Assembly (NCBI GenBank): GCA_016713035.1
Contig: JADJPW010000013.1
Coordinates: 1 to 20,810, forward strand
DNA: 20,810 nucleotides
Reading direction: 5' to 3'
Source: Verrucomicrobiaceae bacterium
GTDB taxonomy: Bacteria; Verrucomicrobiota; Verrucomicrobiia; Verrucomicrobiales; Verrucomicrobiaceae
Position numbers and translations under genes: made by a program. This document shows, piece after piece, positions 1-8,428 of the stretch. Position 1 is the first letter of the stretch. Each line of letters opens with the position of its first letter. The notes beneath the pieces are model-generated. The model was not told the DNA's origin. It did no database searches and worked only from the letters and a program-made list of their open reading frames with translations.

Positions 1-1005
1 GCCCTTTCTCGTCTTCTGGAGATCACACGCTCCCGCGCCCTCGCCTGCCGCCACTGCCGCGCAGAGGCACAGGCACACCGCCACCCAGATGAGCTGGATG
101 GTGACGGAGCCGCCTCATCCAGCAGCTCGCGGCGGGCTGAGGGCTCCCATGCTCATCCTCACGGGTGGTGATCCGCTCATGCGCCGCGACTGCCCTCGAT
201 CTGGTGCGTGAGGCCAGCGCTGCGGGCCTGCATGTCGGACTCCAGCCCATCCGCCACGGGGCGGCTGCTGAATGCGGATTTTAACCAAATCAAGCTGCCG
301 GCGTCGAGCGCATCTCTCTGAGCCTCGATGGAGCCACACGCGGCACGCAGCTGATGCCTTCCGCGGCATCCCAGGCACTTTCACACGCACCATCGCAGCG
401 GTGCATGTGCGCATGCAGCCGGTCGAGCGTGCAGATCAATACCCACGCTCACCCGTGGCAATCTACATGGAGAGCGAGGCCTTTAAGCAGCTCATAGTTC
501 CGAGCTGAAGCCGGCCAAGTGGGCGTGTGTTTGCTGGTGCCGACCGGTCGTGCGGGTGCCGCTCGATCTACCAGACGCAGCCGACATCGAGCGCGTTTTC
601 CAGGACATGGCCTCACTCGTCGGTAAGGCACCGCTTTGCCATCAAAACGACCGAGGGGCACCACTTCGCCGTGTAGTCATCCAGAAAATGGAGTTGCCAC
701 CACCGGCCAAGCAGCTTCCGGCATGCGCTCACCGCTCGGTATCCGTGATGGACGCGGCGTCATGTTCATCTCCCACACTGGAGTCGTATCCGGGCGGCTT
801 TCTGCCCTTTGACTGCGGCAATGTGCGCAGTGAGCACCCAGCGGACATTTACCGCAGGCACCCGCTCTTTGTCTCACTGCGGGATAATGACGCCCCTCGG
901 CGGCAATGCGGTCGCTGTGAGTTTCCGCAGTGTTGCGGCGGCCTCTCGGGCCGTGCCTATGGCATCACGGGTGATCCTTTCGCAGAAGACCCCGCCTGCC
1001 TCTAA
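1..1005 (+). pseudogene. Frame-broken radical SAM/SPASM protein (TIGR04053-like), 5' end outside window
   Basis: Pieces of one radical SAM protein can be read in sequence but in several frames. Bases 1-110 give a segment ending CRHCRAEAQ, the usual cluster-binding region of this family. Bases about 150-195 give LILTGGDPL, the SAM-binding Gly-Gly region. Bases about 310-345 give a SLSLDGATRGTQ-like strand. The clean end (about 795-1005, frame 1) reads GGFLPFDCGNVR, then CGRCEFPQCCGG and GDPFAEDPACL, which is the SPASM-type auxiliary cluster tail. From memory of the family this resembles the TIGR04053 group, often found beside NirJ-like proteins. The first Cys of CxxxCxxC is Arg (codon at 34-36). 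At least four frame changes are needed, so this is either a decayed gene or poor sequence. The family is fairly sure; the exact substrate is not. Confidence 0.6.
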
Positions 1006-1081
1006 CAGCCCGGCAGCGGGAACTAGCGCGATCCCTTTCCTCCGCTCCAAACACACCCCACCATTCCACCCAACTCGCATC

Positions 1082-2352
1082 ATGATCAATATCACCAAAT
1101 CTGATACCGGCACAGCCCAGCCAGCCGACGCCCTCCGCTACGGCACCGGCAAGCACCCTGGCCACCCCGGGGCCATACCGCCAGCACGCGGCGGCCCATC
1201 ACCGTCTGGAACATCACCCGCACCTGCAATCTGCGCTGCGTGCACTGCTATCCGACTCCAACGCGCAAAACTATCCCGGCGAGCTCACCTGGCCGGAAAT
1301 GGAGGCCGTCATCGACGATCTCTCCGCCTATCCAAGTGCCTTCCCCTGCTCCTCAGTGGCGGGGAGCCGCTCATCCACCCGCACTTTTTCGACGTCGTGC
1401 AAAAGCCAGCGCTGGCGGCCTGGGAACTGACCATCTCCACCAACGGCACCTCATCACCCCAGAAAAAGCCGCGTTGCTGAAGGCGCCAAACGTCGCCTAC
1501 GTCGGCATCTCGCTCGATGGCATCGGTGCGGTGCATGACGAGTTCCGCCCGCAAGGAAGGTGCCTTCGATGGTGCCGTGCGCGCGGCTTCCGCAACTGCC
1601 ATGAAGTCGGCCAGAAAACCGGCCTACGCCTCACCCTCACCCGCCGCAACGTGCAGAACATCGAGCAAATCCTCGACTTCATCGAGCAGGAGCAAATCCA
1701 GCGCGTGTGCTTCTACCACCTCGTGCCCGCTGGGCGTGGCACCTCCCTACAAGTGCTCACACCGGAGGAGTCACGCTACGCCCTAGACACGCTCATCGCC
1801 CGCACGGAGGCCTGGCACGCCCAGGGCGTGAACCGTGAGCTCCTCACCGTGGCCGGCCCCGCAGATGGCGCCTACCTGCTCCTGCGCATGGAGCGGGAAA
1901 ACCACCCGAATCTGGAAGAAGCCCGCCGCCTGCTCTCCTGGAATGGTGGCGGTGCCAACAGCAGCGGCCGCGGCATCGCAAACATCGACACCCAGGGCAA
2001 CGTACACCCCGACCAGTTCTGGCAAGACATCACCCTGGGCAATGTGAAGCGCATGCCCTTCTCCGACCAGGGAGGAGCAGAAAAACGGCACCCCCGCGCC
2101 CAACCCCCCCCCCCCAGCCGCGGCCGCCCCCGCCCGCCCCCCCCCCGGCGGGGGCCGGGGGCCCGGGGCGGCCTCGGCCGGCGCCGCCGCTGGTTTGCTG
2201 GCTGGCGGGGGCGGCTTCCGCCCCCGCCCCCCAGCGGAGCACGGGCCTCTGGGGCAGTGCAGTGCCCCGGCTGCTACCTCACCGCTGCCGGCGCCCACGG
2301 AGCAAGGGGGTGGAGCGAACCGCCGCGCTCACTTCGCCGGACCATTTTTTAA
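1082..2352 (+). pseudogene. Frame-broken NirJ/AhbC/AhbD-like radical SAM protein (heme synthesis family)
   Basis: The probable start is ATG at 1082 (MINITKSDTG...), 76 bases after the preceding radical SAM gene. After frame changes near 1150-1190, frame 1 reads TVWNITRTCNLRCVHCY (1204-1251), an intact CxxxCxxC site for the radical SAM [4Fe-4S] cluster. Another frame then carries LLLSGGEPLIHPHFF (about 1345-1390). From about 1590 to 2070 frame 1 is clean: RLTLTRRNVQ, RVCFYHLVPAGRG, the GNVHPDQF motif and TLGNVKRMPFS. These are hallmarks of NirJ-type proteins, which act on siroheme-derived tetrapyrroles (heme d1, or heme b through AhbC/AhbD). The C-terminal SPASM cysteines should lie in 2085-2290, where the sequence is scrambled; CYLTAA at about 2270 is the family's usual ending. 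Its 3' end overlaps the convergent propeller gene by about 24 bases. Confidence 0.65.
2085..2290. other. GC homopolymer-rich low-complexity stretch, probable sequence corruption
   Basis: This stretch holds runs of 12 C (2104-2115) and 10 C (2137-2146) and long G/C-only tracts, unlike anything else in the window. It falls where the second SPASM cysteine cluster of the NirJ-like protein should be. Fragments of the expected protein can still be read in different frames (WFAG, GGGFRPR, RSTGLWGS, then PGCYLTAA). That pattern fits a coding sequence damaged by base-calling or assembly error in G/C runs better than an inserted repeat. Confidence 0.6.
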
Positions 2353-3469
2353 AGCATACAGCAGCCCGTCATCCGCACCGATAAGGACATAGTCCCCAGC
2401 GACGGCCGGGCAGCTCTTGACAGGTGCGCCCACCTCGAAGTGCCACAGCTCGGCACCTTTCTCCAAATCCAGCGCATACACATACCCGTCATCACTGCCG
2501 AAAAGCAGGGACTTCCCGCCGCAGACCACCGCACTGCTGTCGATCTGGTCACGCGCACGGAACTCCCACCTCTGCTTCCCCGTCATGCGATCCAGCGCAT
2601 GCATGCGCTTGTCCCGGCCACCGACAAAAACCGTCTTCTCCCAGATCGCAGGCGCAGCGTAGTACTCAAACTCACGCTCCCCATACTCCCACACCTGCAT
2701 GCCATCCGCGATGCTGTAAGCGCCCACGCGGTTCCCATAATGGCTCACGTAGATCACCCCATCGGCGATCGCCACATTGTTCCCGATGTAGGCCCCCACC
2801 TCGATCTGCTTCTCCTCCTTGCCCGTCTTCACATCATGCACATGCAGCACGCTGTCACAGCCACCGAAGACCACCTTCCCATCCCCGATCGCCGCACCGC
2901 CATTGATGTAGTAGCCCGTCTCCGCCGCCCACTCCTTCTTCCCCGTCGCAGCATCCAGGCAATACACATTGTAGTCATAACTGCCGATGATGATCTTCAG
3001 CGCCTTCGTCTCAGGATGCATCCACACATTCGCAGCCGCATGCACCTCCGCATCCGTCTCATACTTCCACGCCTCCTTACCCGTCGCCGCATGCCAGGCA
3101 TACACGAAACCATCCTGGCAGCCCGCCACCACCAGATCCCCCGCAAAAGCCGCCGCACCATCAAAGGCCCCCTTCCCCTCCGCCTTCCACAGCTCCTTCC
3201 CCGTCAAAAGATCCACGCAGTAAAAAAAACCCGCCTTACAGCCCACATACACCTTCCCCGCACGCACCACTGGACTGGCCACCAGCATCTCATTTTGGCC
3301 CTTCAGCCGCTCCATCGCCTTGAACTGCCACGCAGCCTCCAGCGGGAAACGCAGCTCCACAGGCGAAACACCCGTCATCGCCGCATTCCCGCGTGAATGC
3401 GGCCAATCACCCACCTTTTTGAGCAAAAGCATGGCTAGAGAGAACAAGAGCGAAAAAGAAGCGAATCAT
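2329..3469 (-). CDS. Exported PQQ-like beta-propeller repeat protein (one frameshift near the N-terminus)
   Basis: The long open frame (2329-3447) encodes about seven to eight propeller blades, each with the pattern G..D..VY..D..TGK..W, for example VGCKAGFFYCVD, AGCQDGFVYAWH, FGSDDGYVYALD and IGADDGLLYALK. This is the quinoprotein-like/BamB-like fold; no catalytic PQQ-dehydrogenase motif was recognised, so a structural or binding role is likelier than an enzyme. The open frame starts with MFSLAMLLLKK, a poor signal peptide. One frame away, an ATG at 3469 gives MIRFFFALVLSSHAFAQKGG, an excellent signal peptide with an AFA cleavage site. Removing one base from the CCC at 3410-3412 (GGG on the coding strand) joins it to GDWPHSRGNAAMTGVSP. 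The protein is therefore probably exported, and the frameshift is probably an error. Function is unknown. Confidence 0.8.
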
Positions 3470-3626
3470 GTGAGAACGAAAAACGGCCCCAGAAGGCAGG
3501 GATTTCATCCGACCAGCCAAAGCACACCTCAGCGTAGCAGACAGCGGGATTCTTGGCCACCCCAGCACTTTTTTTGAGCGACAGGAGCTTTCCCGGCTTC
3601 TATCCCCGCCCTTCGCTCCCGTATTC

Positions 3627-5012
3627 ATGTCCCAATCTCCCAAGCACATCCACCTCATCGGCATCTGCGGCACCGCCATGGGCTCCACCGCCGTCGCATT
3701 AAAGGCCCTCGGCCACCACATCACCGGCAGCGATGACAAAGTCTATCCTCCCATGAGCGACGTGCTCGCCAATGCAGGCATCCCCGTCCTCGCAGGCTTC
3801 AAACCCGAAAACCTCCCCCTCAACGCCGACGTCTATGTCGTCGGCAACGCCATCTCACGTGGCAACCCCGAGCTCGAAACCCTGCTCGAAAAAAAGCTGC
3901 CCTACGTCTCCATGGCCGAGATGCTCAAGCAGCAAGTCATCCAGGGCAAACGCAGCTTTGTCGTCACCGGTACACACGGCAAAACCACCACCACCACCAT
4001 GCTCGCCTGGCTCTTTGAGCACGCAGGCAAAAACCCCGGCTTCATGATCGGCGGCGTGCCAGAAAACTTCGAGTCCGGTGCCCGCTTCACCCACTCCGAC
4101 ATCTTCGTCATCGAAGGCGACGAATACGACACCGCCTACTTCGACAAGCGCAGCAAATTCCTCCACTACCTGCCCGAGTGCGCCATCGTCAACAACATCG
4201 AATTCGATCACGCCGACATCTTCGACAACCTCGACGCCATCCTCCTCTCCTTTCAGCGCTTCCTCAACACCGTCCCCCGCAACGGCCTCGTCCTCATCAA
4301 CGGCGACGACCCCAACTGCCTCACCCTACGGGCGAAATGCCCCGCCCCACTCAAAACCCTCGGACTCGGCCCCACCTGCGACTACCGCATCAGCATCACC
4401 CGCACCACCCCAGAAAGCACCGCCTTCACACTCAACGGCGACGCCTTTGAAGTCCCCATGGTCGGAGAATTCAACGCCCGCAACGCCGCCATGTGCATCT
4501 GCGCCGCCAGATTCGGCGGTTTAACCGATGCAGAAATCCGCGCCGGCCTCAGCAGCTTCCGTGGCATCCGCCGCCGCCAACAAGAACGCGGCGAAAAAAA
4601 CGGCATCACCATCATCGACGACTTCGGCCACCACCCCACCGCCATCCGCGAGACCCTACGCGGCCTCCGCCAGCGCTACACCGGCCGCCGCCTCTGGGCC
4701 CTCTTCGAGCCACGCTCCAATACCAGCCGCCGCAACGTCCTCCAAAACGAACTCATCGACGCCCTCGCCGAGGCCGATGCCAGCATCATCGCCGCAGTCG
4801 CCAACCCCGAAAAAGTCTCCGCAGATCAGCGCCTCGACACCGCCAAAGTCGCCTCCAGCGTCACCGCACGCGGCAAACCCTGCTGGTTTGAGCCCAGCAC
4901 CCAAACCATCGTCACAAGGCTCCAGAGCGAAGCACGCAGCGGCGACGTCATCATCGTCTTCAGCAACGGCGGCTTCGATGGCATCCACGACAAGCTCCTC
5001 CTCGCCCTTTGA
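3627..5012 (+). CDS. mpl: UDP-N-acetylmuramate:L-alanyl-gamma-D-glutamyl-meso-diaminopimelate ligase
   Basis: A 461-residue Mur ligase. It attaches recovered tripeptide (L-Ala-gamma-D-Glu-meso-DAP) to UDP-MurNAc using ATP, recycling peptidoglycan in the cytoplasm. The N-terminal nucleotide-fold motif HLIGICGTAMG is at about residues 9-19 and GSDDKVYPPMS at 34-44. The ATP P-loop GTHGKTTTTT is at 115-124. Mpl-type features follow: GFMIGGVPENF, FVIEGDEYDTAYFDKRSKF (about 160-178) and NNIEFDHADIFD. The C-terminal domain has DDFGHHPTAI and EPRSNT, and it ends near SNGGFDGIHDKLL. DEYD..FFDKRSKF and EPRSNT separate Mpl from MurC. Length fits the family. The start follows a 157-base gap with no clear Shine-Dalgarno. 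Its stop codon shares one base with the thiE start, so the two are probably translated from one message. It implies DAP-type peptidoglycan. Confidence 0.95.
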   Translation: MSQSPKHIHLIGICGTAMGSTAVALKALGHHITGSDDKVYPPMSDVLANAGIPVLAGFKPENLPLNADVYVVGNAISRGNPELETLLEKKLPYVSMAEMLKQQVIQGKRSFVVTGTHGKTTTTTMLAWLFEHAGKNPGFMIGGVPENFESGARFTHSDIFVIEGDEYDTAYFDKRSKFLHYLPECAIVNNIEFDHADIFDNLDAILLSFQRFLNTVPRNGLVLINGDDPNCLTLRAKCPAPLKTLGLGPTCDYRISITRTTPESTAFTLNGDAFEVPMVGEFNARNAAMCICAARFGGLTDAEIRAGLSSFRGIRRRQQERGEKNGITIIDDFGHHPTAIRETLRGLRQRYTGRRLWALFEPRSNTSRRNVLQNELIDALAEADASIIAAVANPEKVSADQRLDTAKVASSVTARGKPCWFEPSTQTIVTRLQSEARSGDVIIVFSNGGFDGIHDKLLLAL

Positions 5013-5647
5013 TGAAGACCGACCTCGCAAACCGGCGGCTCTACGGCATCCTCGACCTCGGTTACGTCCCAGAAACAGACATCGAGCGCATCACCGCCGC
5101 CCTTTGCACTGGCGGCATCGACCTCCTCCAACTGCGAGCCAAAAAAGCCTCCCCCCAGCAAGTCGAGCACCTCGCACGCCGCATGCAGACCGTGCTACGC
5201 GACTTCGACGTGCCCCTCATCATCAATGACCACCTCGCCGTCGCCGCCCAAATCGGCAGCGAAGGCGTCCATGTCGGCCAAGACGACGACGCCATCGCCC
5301 GTGCCCGGCAAATCACCGGCGCAACCTGCATCATCGGCAAATCCACCCACAGCCTCGCCCAAGCCATCGCCGCGCAAGCTGAAGGGGCCGACTACATCGG
5401 CTTCGGCCCCCTTTACGCCACCGGAACCAAGCCCGACTACACCCCCATCGGCCTCGCAGACATCGCCGAAGCCCACCGTCAGGTAAACCTGCCCATCTAC
5501 TGCATCGGCGGCGTCAACGCCGCCAGACTCGACGAAATCCTCACCGCCGGAGCCCAGCGCATCGTCGTCGTCTCCGCCTTCCTCACCGCCCCCGATATCG
5601 CCGCAGAAGTGCAGCAACTCAAAACCCTCCTCACCCGCCCCCGATGA
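5012..5647 (+). CDS. thiE: Thiamine-phosphate synthase
   Basis: A 211-residue TIM-barrel protein that joins the pyrimidine (HMP-PP) and thiazole phosphate to give thiamine phosphate. Motifs in order: LLQLRAKKAS (about 35-44), PLIINDHLAVA, GVHVGQDD (the pyrophosphate/Mg site region), GKSTHSLAQA, GADYIGFGPLYATGTKPDY and the phosphate-binding end PIYCIGGVN with IVVVSAF. GPLYATGTKP and the LIIND/GVHVGQDD pair favour true ThiE over the TenI aminase. ATG at 5012 is chosen because it overlaps the mpl stop as TGATG; a TTG one codon upstream is less likely. No other thiamine gene and no TPP riboswitch was seen nearby, so the gene appears to depend on the mpl message. Confidence 0.93.
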   Translation: MKTDLANRRLYGILDLGYVPETDIERITAALCTGGIDLLQLRAKKASPQQVEHLARRMQTVLRDFDVPLIINDHLAVAAQIGSEGVHVGQDDDAIARARQITGATCIIGKSTHSLAQAIAAQAEGADYIGFGPLYATGTKPDYTPIGLADIAEAHRQVNLPIYCIGGVNAARLDEILTAGAQRIVVVSAFLTAPDIAAEVQQLKTLLTRPR

Positions 5648-5785
5648 GCCCACAGCACCAGAACCCGAGCTAACCATCATCCAACAGCTCAATAAATAGT
5701 CTGACACTTTATATGTTGCCACTTGCCTTTTCCGCTGATCGCCGCCAAGGGTGCCCGCCGAACTCGGTTTAGCTCACAGCTCACC

Positions 5786-6823
5786 ATGCGCCAGTCACGC
5801 CTCAAAGCCCCCAAGCACCATCCGATCGCCTACTACCATTGCGTCTCGCGGGTGGTAGATCGGAGCTTTCGGCTGCATGAGGAGGAGCGGGAGATGTTTG
5901 TTCGACTCATGCGGATGTATGAAAGGCTCTGTCAGGTCCGGGTGGTGACGTATTGCGTGCTCTCAAACCATTTCCATGTGCTCGTGGAGGTGCCCCGCAG
6001 GCCGGATGTGTTGCCGGGGCAGGAGGAGGTGCTCAGGATCGTGCAGTCGGCGTTTGGGAAGTCGATGGCGTGGCAGGTGCGGGCCGAATTGGAGCACTTT
6101 CGCAAGATCGGGGCCCACACGGAGGCAGATGCGATCCTGGATGGATGGCGCAACCGGATGTGGGACATTTCGATGTTTATGAAGTCGTTGAAGCAACGCT
6201 TTACGCTGTGGTTCAATAAGAAACATCAACGCAAGGGTACCCTTTGGGAGGAGCGCTACCGTAGCACTCTGGTGGAGGGTGGTGGTGCGGTGTTGGCGAT
6301 GACAGCGGCGTATGTGGATTTGAATCCTGTCCGAGCAAAACTGGCGAGTGATCCAAAGGATTACCGTTGGTGTGGTTATGCTGAGGCTGTCGCCGGGGGG
6401 CGCCTAGCTCGGAGCGGTGTTGAGTTGGTGGCAAAGGCTCAATTGGAAGGGAGAAAAGCCGATGGGGGCCTTTTGGAGCATTATCGCTGTTTGCTTTTTA
6501 CTTGGGGGACGACTTCAAAGGTGAATGCGAAAGGTGCCAAGAAGGGCAAAATCTGTGAGAAGGATTATCACCGAGTTCTCCAACAGGGCGGTCGCTTGTC
6601 GGTAGCAGAGGCACTGAGATGCCGCGTGAGGTATTTCACCGATGGGGCGGTGATCGGGTCGAGGAGTTTCGTGGATTCGATTTTTAAGACCCAAAGACGA
6701 CGATTCGGGCCGAAGCGGCGCGATGGGGCACGCGTGATGCGTGGCTTTGAGCAGGGTGATGAGCGCGAACTATGCTCTTTGCGAGATTTGAAGGTGGATG
6801 TGTTCGGCCCACGGAATGTGTAG
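5786..6823 (+). CDS. REP-associated tyrosine transposase (RAYT, Y1_Tnp domain)
   Basis: A 345-residue protein of the HUH single-strand transposase superfamily. N-terminal YYHCVSRVVDRSFRL leads to the metal-binding HUH triad NHFHVLVE (His62 and His64). The RAYT signature GTLWEERYRSTLVE is at about 151-164. YVDLNPVRAKL follows; its Tyr176 aligns with the catalytic Tyr of E. coli RAYT (YIYINPV, aligned from memory). The C-terminal 150 residues (KKGKICEKDYHRVL and on) are an extension seen in larger environmental members. ATG at 5786 is preferred to an upstream TTG at 5723. These are usually single-copy, domesticated enzymes that act on REP hairpins rather than ordinary insertion sequences, and no terminal inverted repeats were seen. 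Codon use is less C-ending than in mpl/thiE upstream, which may mean a different origin. The upstream gap is relatively AT-rich. Confidence 0.85.
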   Translation: MRQSRLKAPKHHPIAYYHCVSRVVDRSFRLHEEEREMFVRLMRMYERLCQVRVVTYCVLSNHFHVLVEVPRRPDVLPGQEEVLRIVQSAFGKSMAWQVRAELEHFRKIGAHTEADAILDGWRNRMWDISMFMKSLKQRFTLWFNKKHQRKGTLWEERYRSTLVEGGGAVLAMTAAYVDLNPVRAKLASDPKDYRWCGYAEAVAGGRLARSGVELVAKAQLEGRKADGGLLEHYRCLLFTWGTTSKVNAKGAKKGKICEKDYHRVLQQGGRLSVAEALRCRVRYFTDGAVIGSRSFVDSIFKTQRRRFGPKRRDGARVMRGFEQGDERELCSLRDLKVDVFGPRNV

Positions 6824-6880
6824 GCGATGCTTGCGTAGGAGCGCGGCAAGTTGGCAGCCTCTGGGGCGTTTTCACAGCCT

Positions 6881-8359
6881 ATGCGTGTGTTTTCTGCTTT
6901 GTTCTGCTTTCTGGTTTTGGGGGTTTCAGCCGTCGCTGCGGAGAAGCGGCCCAATTTGCTCTTCATTCTCGTGGATGATCAGTCGCCACTCGATCTGAGG
7001 CTGTACAATCCTCAATCGACTCTCCAGACGCCGAATCTGGATCGCTTGGCGGCGCAGGGGATGGTCTTCGATGGGGCTTATCACATGGGAGCCTCCATGG
7101 GGGCGGTCTGCACGCCTTCCCGCCACATGATCATGAGCGGGCGTACAGTTTGGCACTTGCCGGTTTCTCCATGGGCAGCAAAAACGAGCCCCGCAGCGCT
7201 AGAACAGCAGACGATTCCGGCGGTCTTTAATCGAGCGGGTTACTCGACGATGCGGACGTGCAAGATGGGCAACAGCTACGAGGCGGCAAATAAGCTCTTC
7301 ACCGTGCGGAAGGATGCATCAAAGCGCGGCGGCGATGATCAAAGTGGCAGCGCGTGGCATGCTGAGCAGGTGCTGGGCTACTTGCGTGAGCGTGAGGAGA
7401 AGAAGTCCCGTGATCCTTTTCTCATCTACTTCGGATTCTCGCATCCGCACGATACGCGGGATGGCAAGCCGGAGCTGCTCGCGAAGTACGGTGCGACAAA
7501 CCACACGGATGTGGCGCATCCGCCCTCCGCTCATTCATTACAGCCGCCACTGCCTGCGAATTATCTGACGAAGCACCCATTTGATAACACAGACATCGCG
7601 GTGCGTGATGAGGTGGCCGTGAGTGGCGTGTGGAAAAACCGTGACGAATCCAGCATCCGCAATGAGATCGGCCGTCAGTATGCGTGCAGCGAAAATATCG
7701 ACATCCAGATCGGTCGTGTAATGGAGAAGCTGGATAAAATGGGTGCGCTAGAGAACACCTACATCATCTACACCGCTGATCACGGTATCGCGATCGGCCG
7801 ACACGGGCTGATGGGCAAACAAAACCTCTACCAGCATACGTGGCGGGTGCCCTTCATCGTGAAAGGCCCTGGCATCGCTCCCGGCAGCCGTGTGGAGGGA
7901 AATATTTACCTGCTGGATGTGCTGGCGACGCTGTGTGATCTCACTGGCGTAGCGCCACCACCGACGAGTGAGGGCCTGAGTTTTCGACCCGTGCTCGAGG
8001 GCAAGTCCAAAACCATGCGTGACGTGCTCTACGGTGCCTATGCGGGTGGAGCAAAGCCGGGCATGCGCTGTGTGAAGCAGGGCGAGTGGAAGCTCATCGA
8101 GTATGAGTCTGCGGACGGCACAGCGAGGCATGTACAGCTCTTTAATCTGGCGGAAAACCCGCAAGAGCTGCTCCCTGAGCATGGCGTGCCAAATCTCGCT
8201 ACGGAGCCAAAACACGCGGCGAAGCTCCAGGAAATGAAAGGGCTGCTTTTGAGCGAAATGCGTCGTTTGGACGATCCGTGGCGTTTTTCAGACCAACCGA
8301 GTGATGATCTGCCCACTCCGCCCACACCCAAGAAGAGGGCGAAGAAGCAGAATCGGTAA
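6881..8359 (+). CDS. Secreted sulfatase (formylglycine-dependent, type I)
   Basis: A 492-residue sulfatase. ATG at 6881 gives a clear signal peptide (MRVFSALFCFLVLGVSAVAA), so the TTG at 6851 is rejected. The metal-binding Asp pair is in RPNLLFILVDDQSP (Asp32/Asp33). The formylglycine motif CTPSR is at 77-81, in VCTPSRHMIMSGR. YTADHGIAIGRHGLMGK (about 298-313) supplies the second Asp-His metal pair and a catalytic Lys. It ends PTPPTPKKRAKKQNR, a basic tail after a Pro-rich linker. Cys-type sulfatases need activation by a formylglycine-generating enzyme, which is not in this window. The substrate cannot be read from sequence; a sulfated polysaccharide is likely. A second sulfatase follows 69 bases downstream, suggesting one operon. 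Confidence 0.92.
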   Translation: MRVFSALFCFLVLGVSAVAAEKRPNLLFILVDDQSPLDLRLYNPQSTLQTPNLDRLAAQGMVFDGAYHMGASMGAVCTPSRHMIMSGRTVWHLPVSPWAAKTSPAALEQQTIPAVFNRAGYSTMRTCKMGNSYEAANKLFTVRKDASKRGGDDQSGSAWHAEQVLGYLREREEKKSRDPFLIYFGFSHPHDTRDGKPELLAKYGATNHTDVAHPPSAHSLQPPLPANYLTKHPFDNTDIAVRDEVAVSGVWKNRDESSIRNEIGRQYACSENIDIQIGRVMEKLDKMGALENTYIIYTADHGIAIGRHGLMGKQNLYQHTWRVPFIVKGPGIAPGSRVEGNIYLLDVLATLCDLTGVAPPPTSEGLSFRPVLEGKSKTMRDVLYGAYAGGAKPGMRCVKQGEWKLIEYESADGTARHVQLFNLAENPQELLPEHGVPNLATEPKHAAKLQEMKGLLLSEMRRLDDPWRFSDQPSDDLPTPPTPKKRAKKQNR

Positions 8360-8428
8360 GCTAGCGACGATCATGCTGCGTCGGGTGGAAGAAGCGTAAG
8401 TTTGCCGTCGTTGGCTGGGCTGCTTCTT

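Noticed and set aside
2085..2290. A GC-rich repeat or mobile element insertion
   Set aside because: Remnants of the expected NirJ C-terminus run through it in shifted frames, so sequence corruption explains it better.
2440..3396. A 318-codon plus-strand open frame opposite the first propeller gene
   Set aside because: The translation is His/Arg/Pro-rich with no fold signature; the minus strand has clear propeller repeats.
2329..3469. A PQQ-dependent dehydrogenase
   Set aside because: Only propeller repeats are visible; the length is short and no catalytic Asp/Cys-pair region was recognised.
3470..3626. A promoter or small gene upstream of mpl
   Set aside because: Only a weak TTGAGC/TTCTAT pair was seen and no coding pattern; not strong enough to report.
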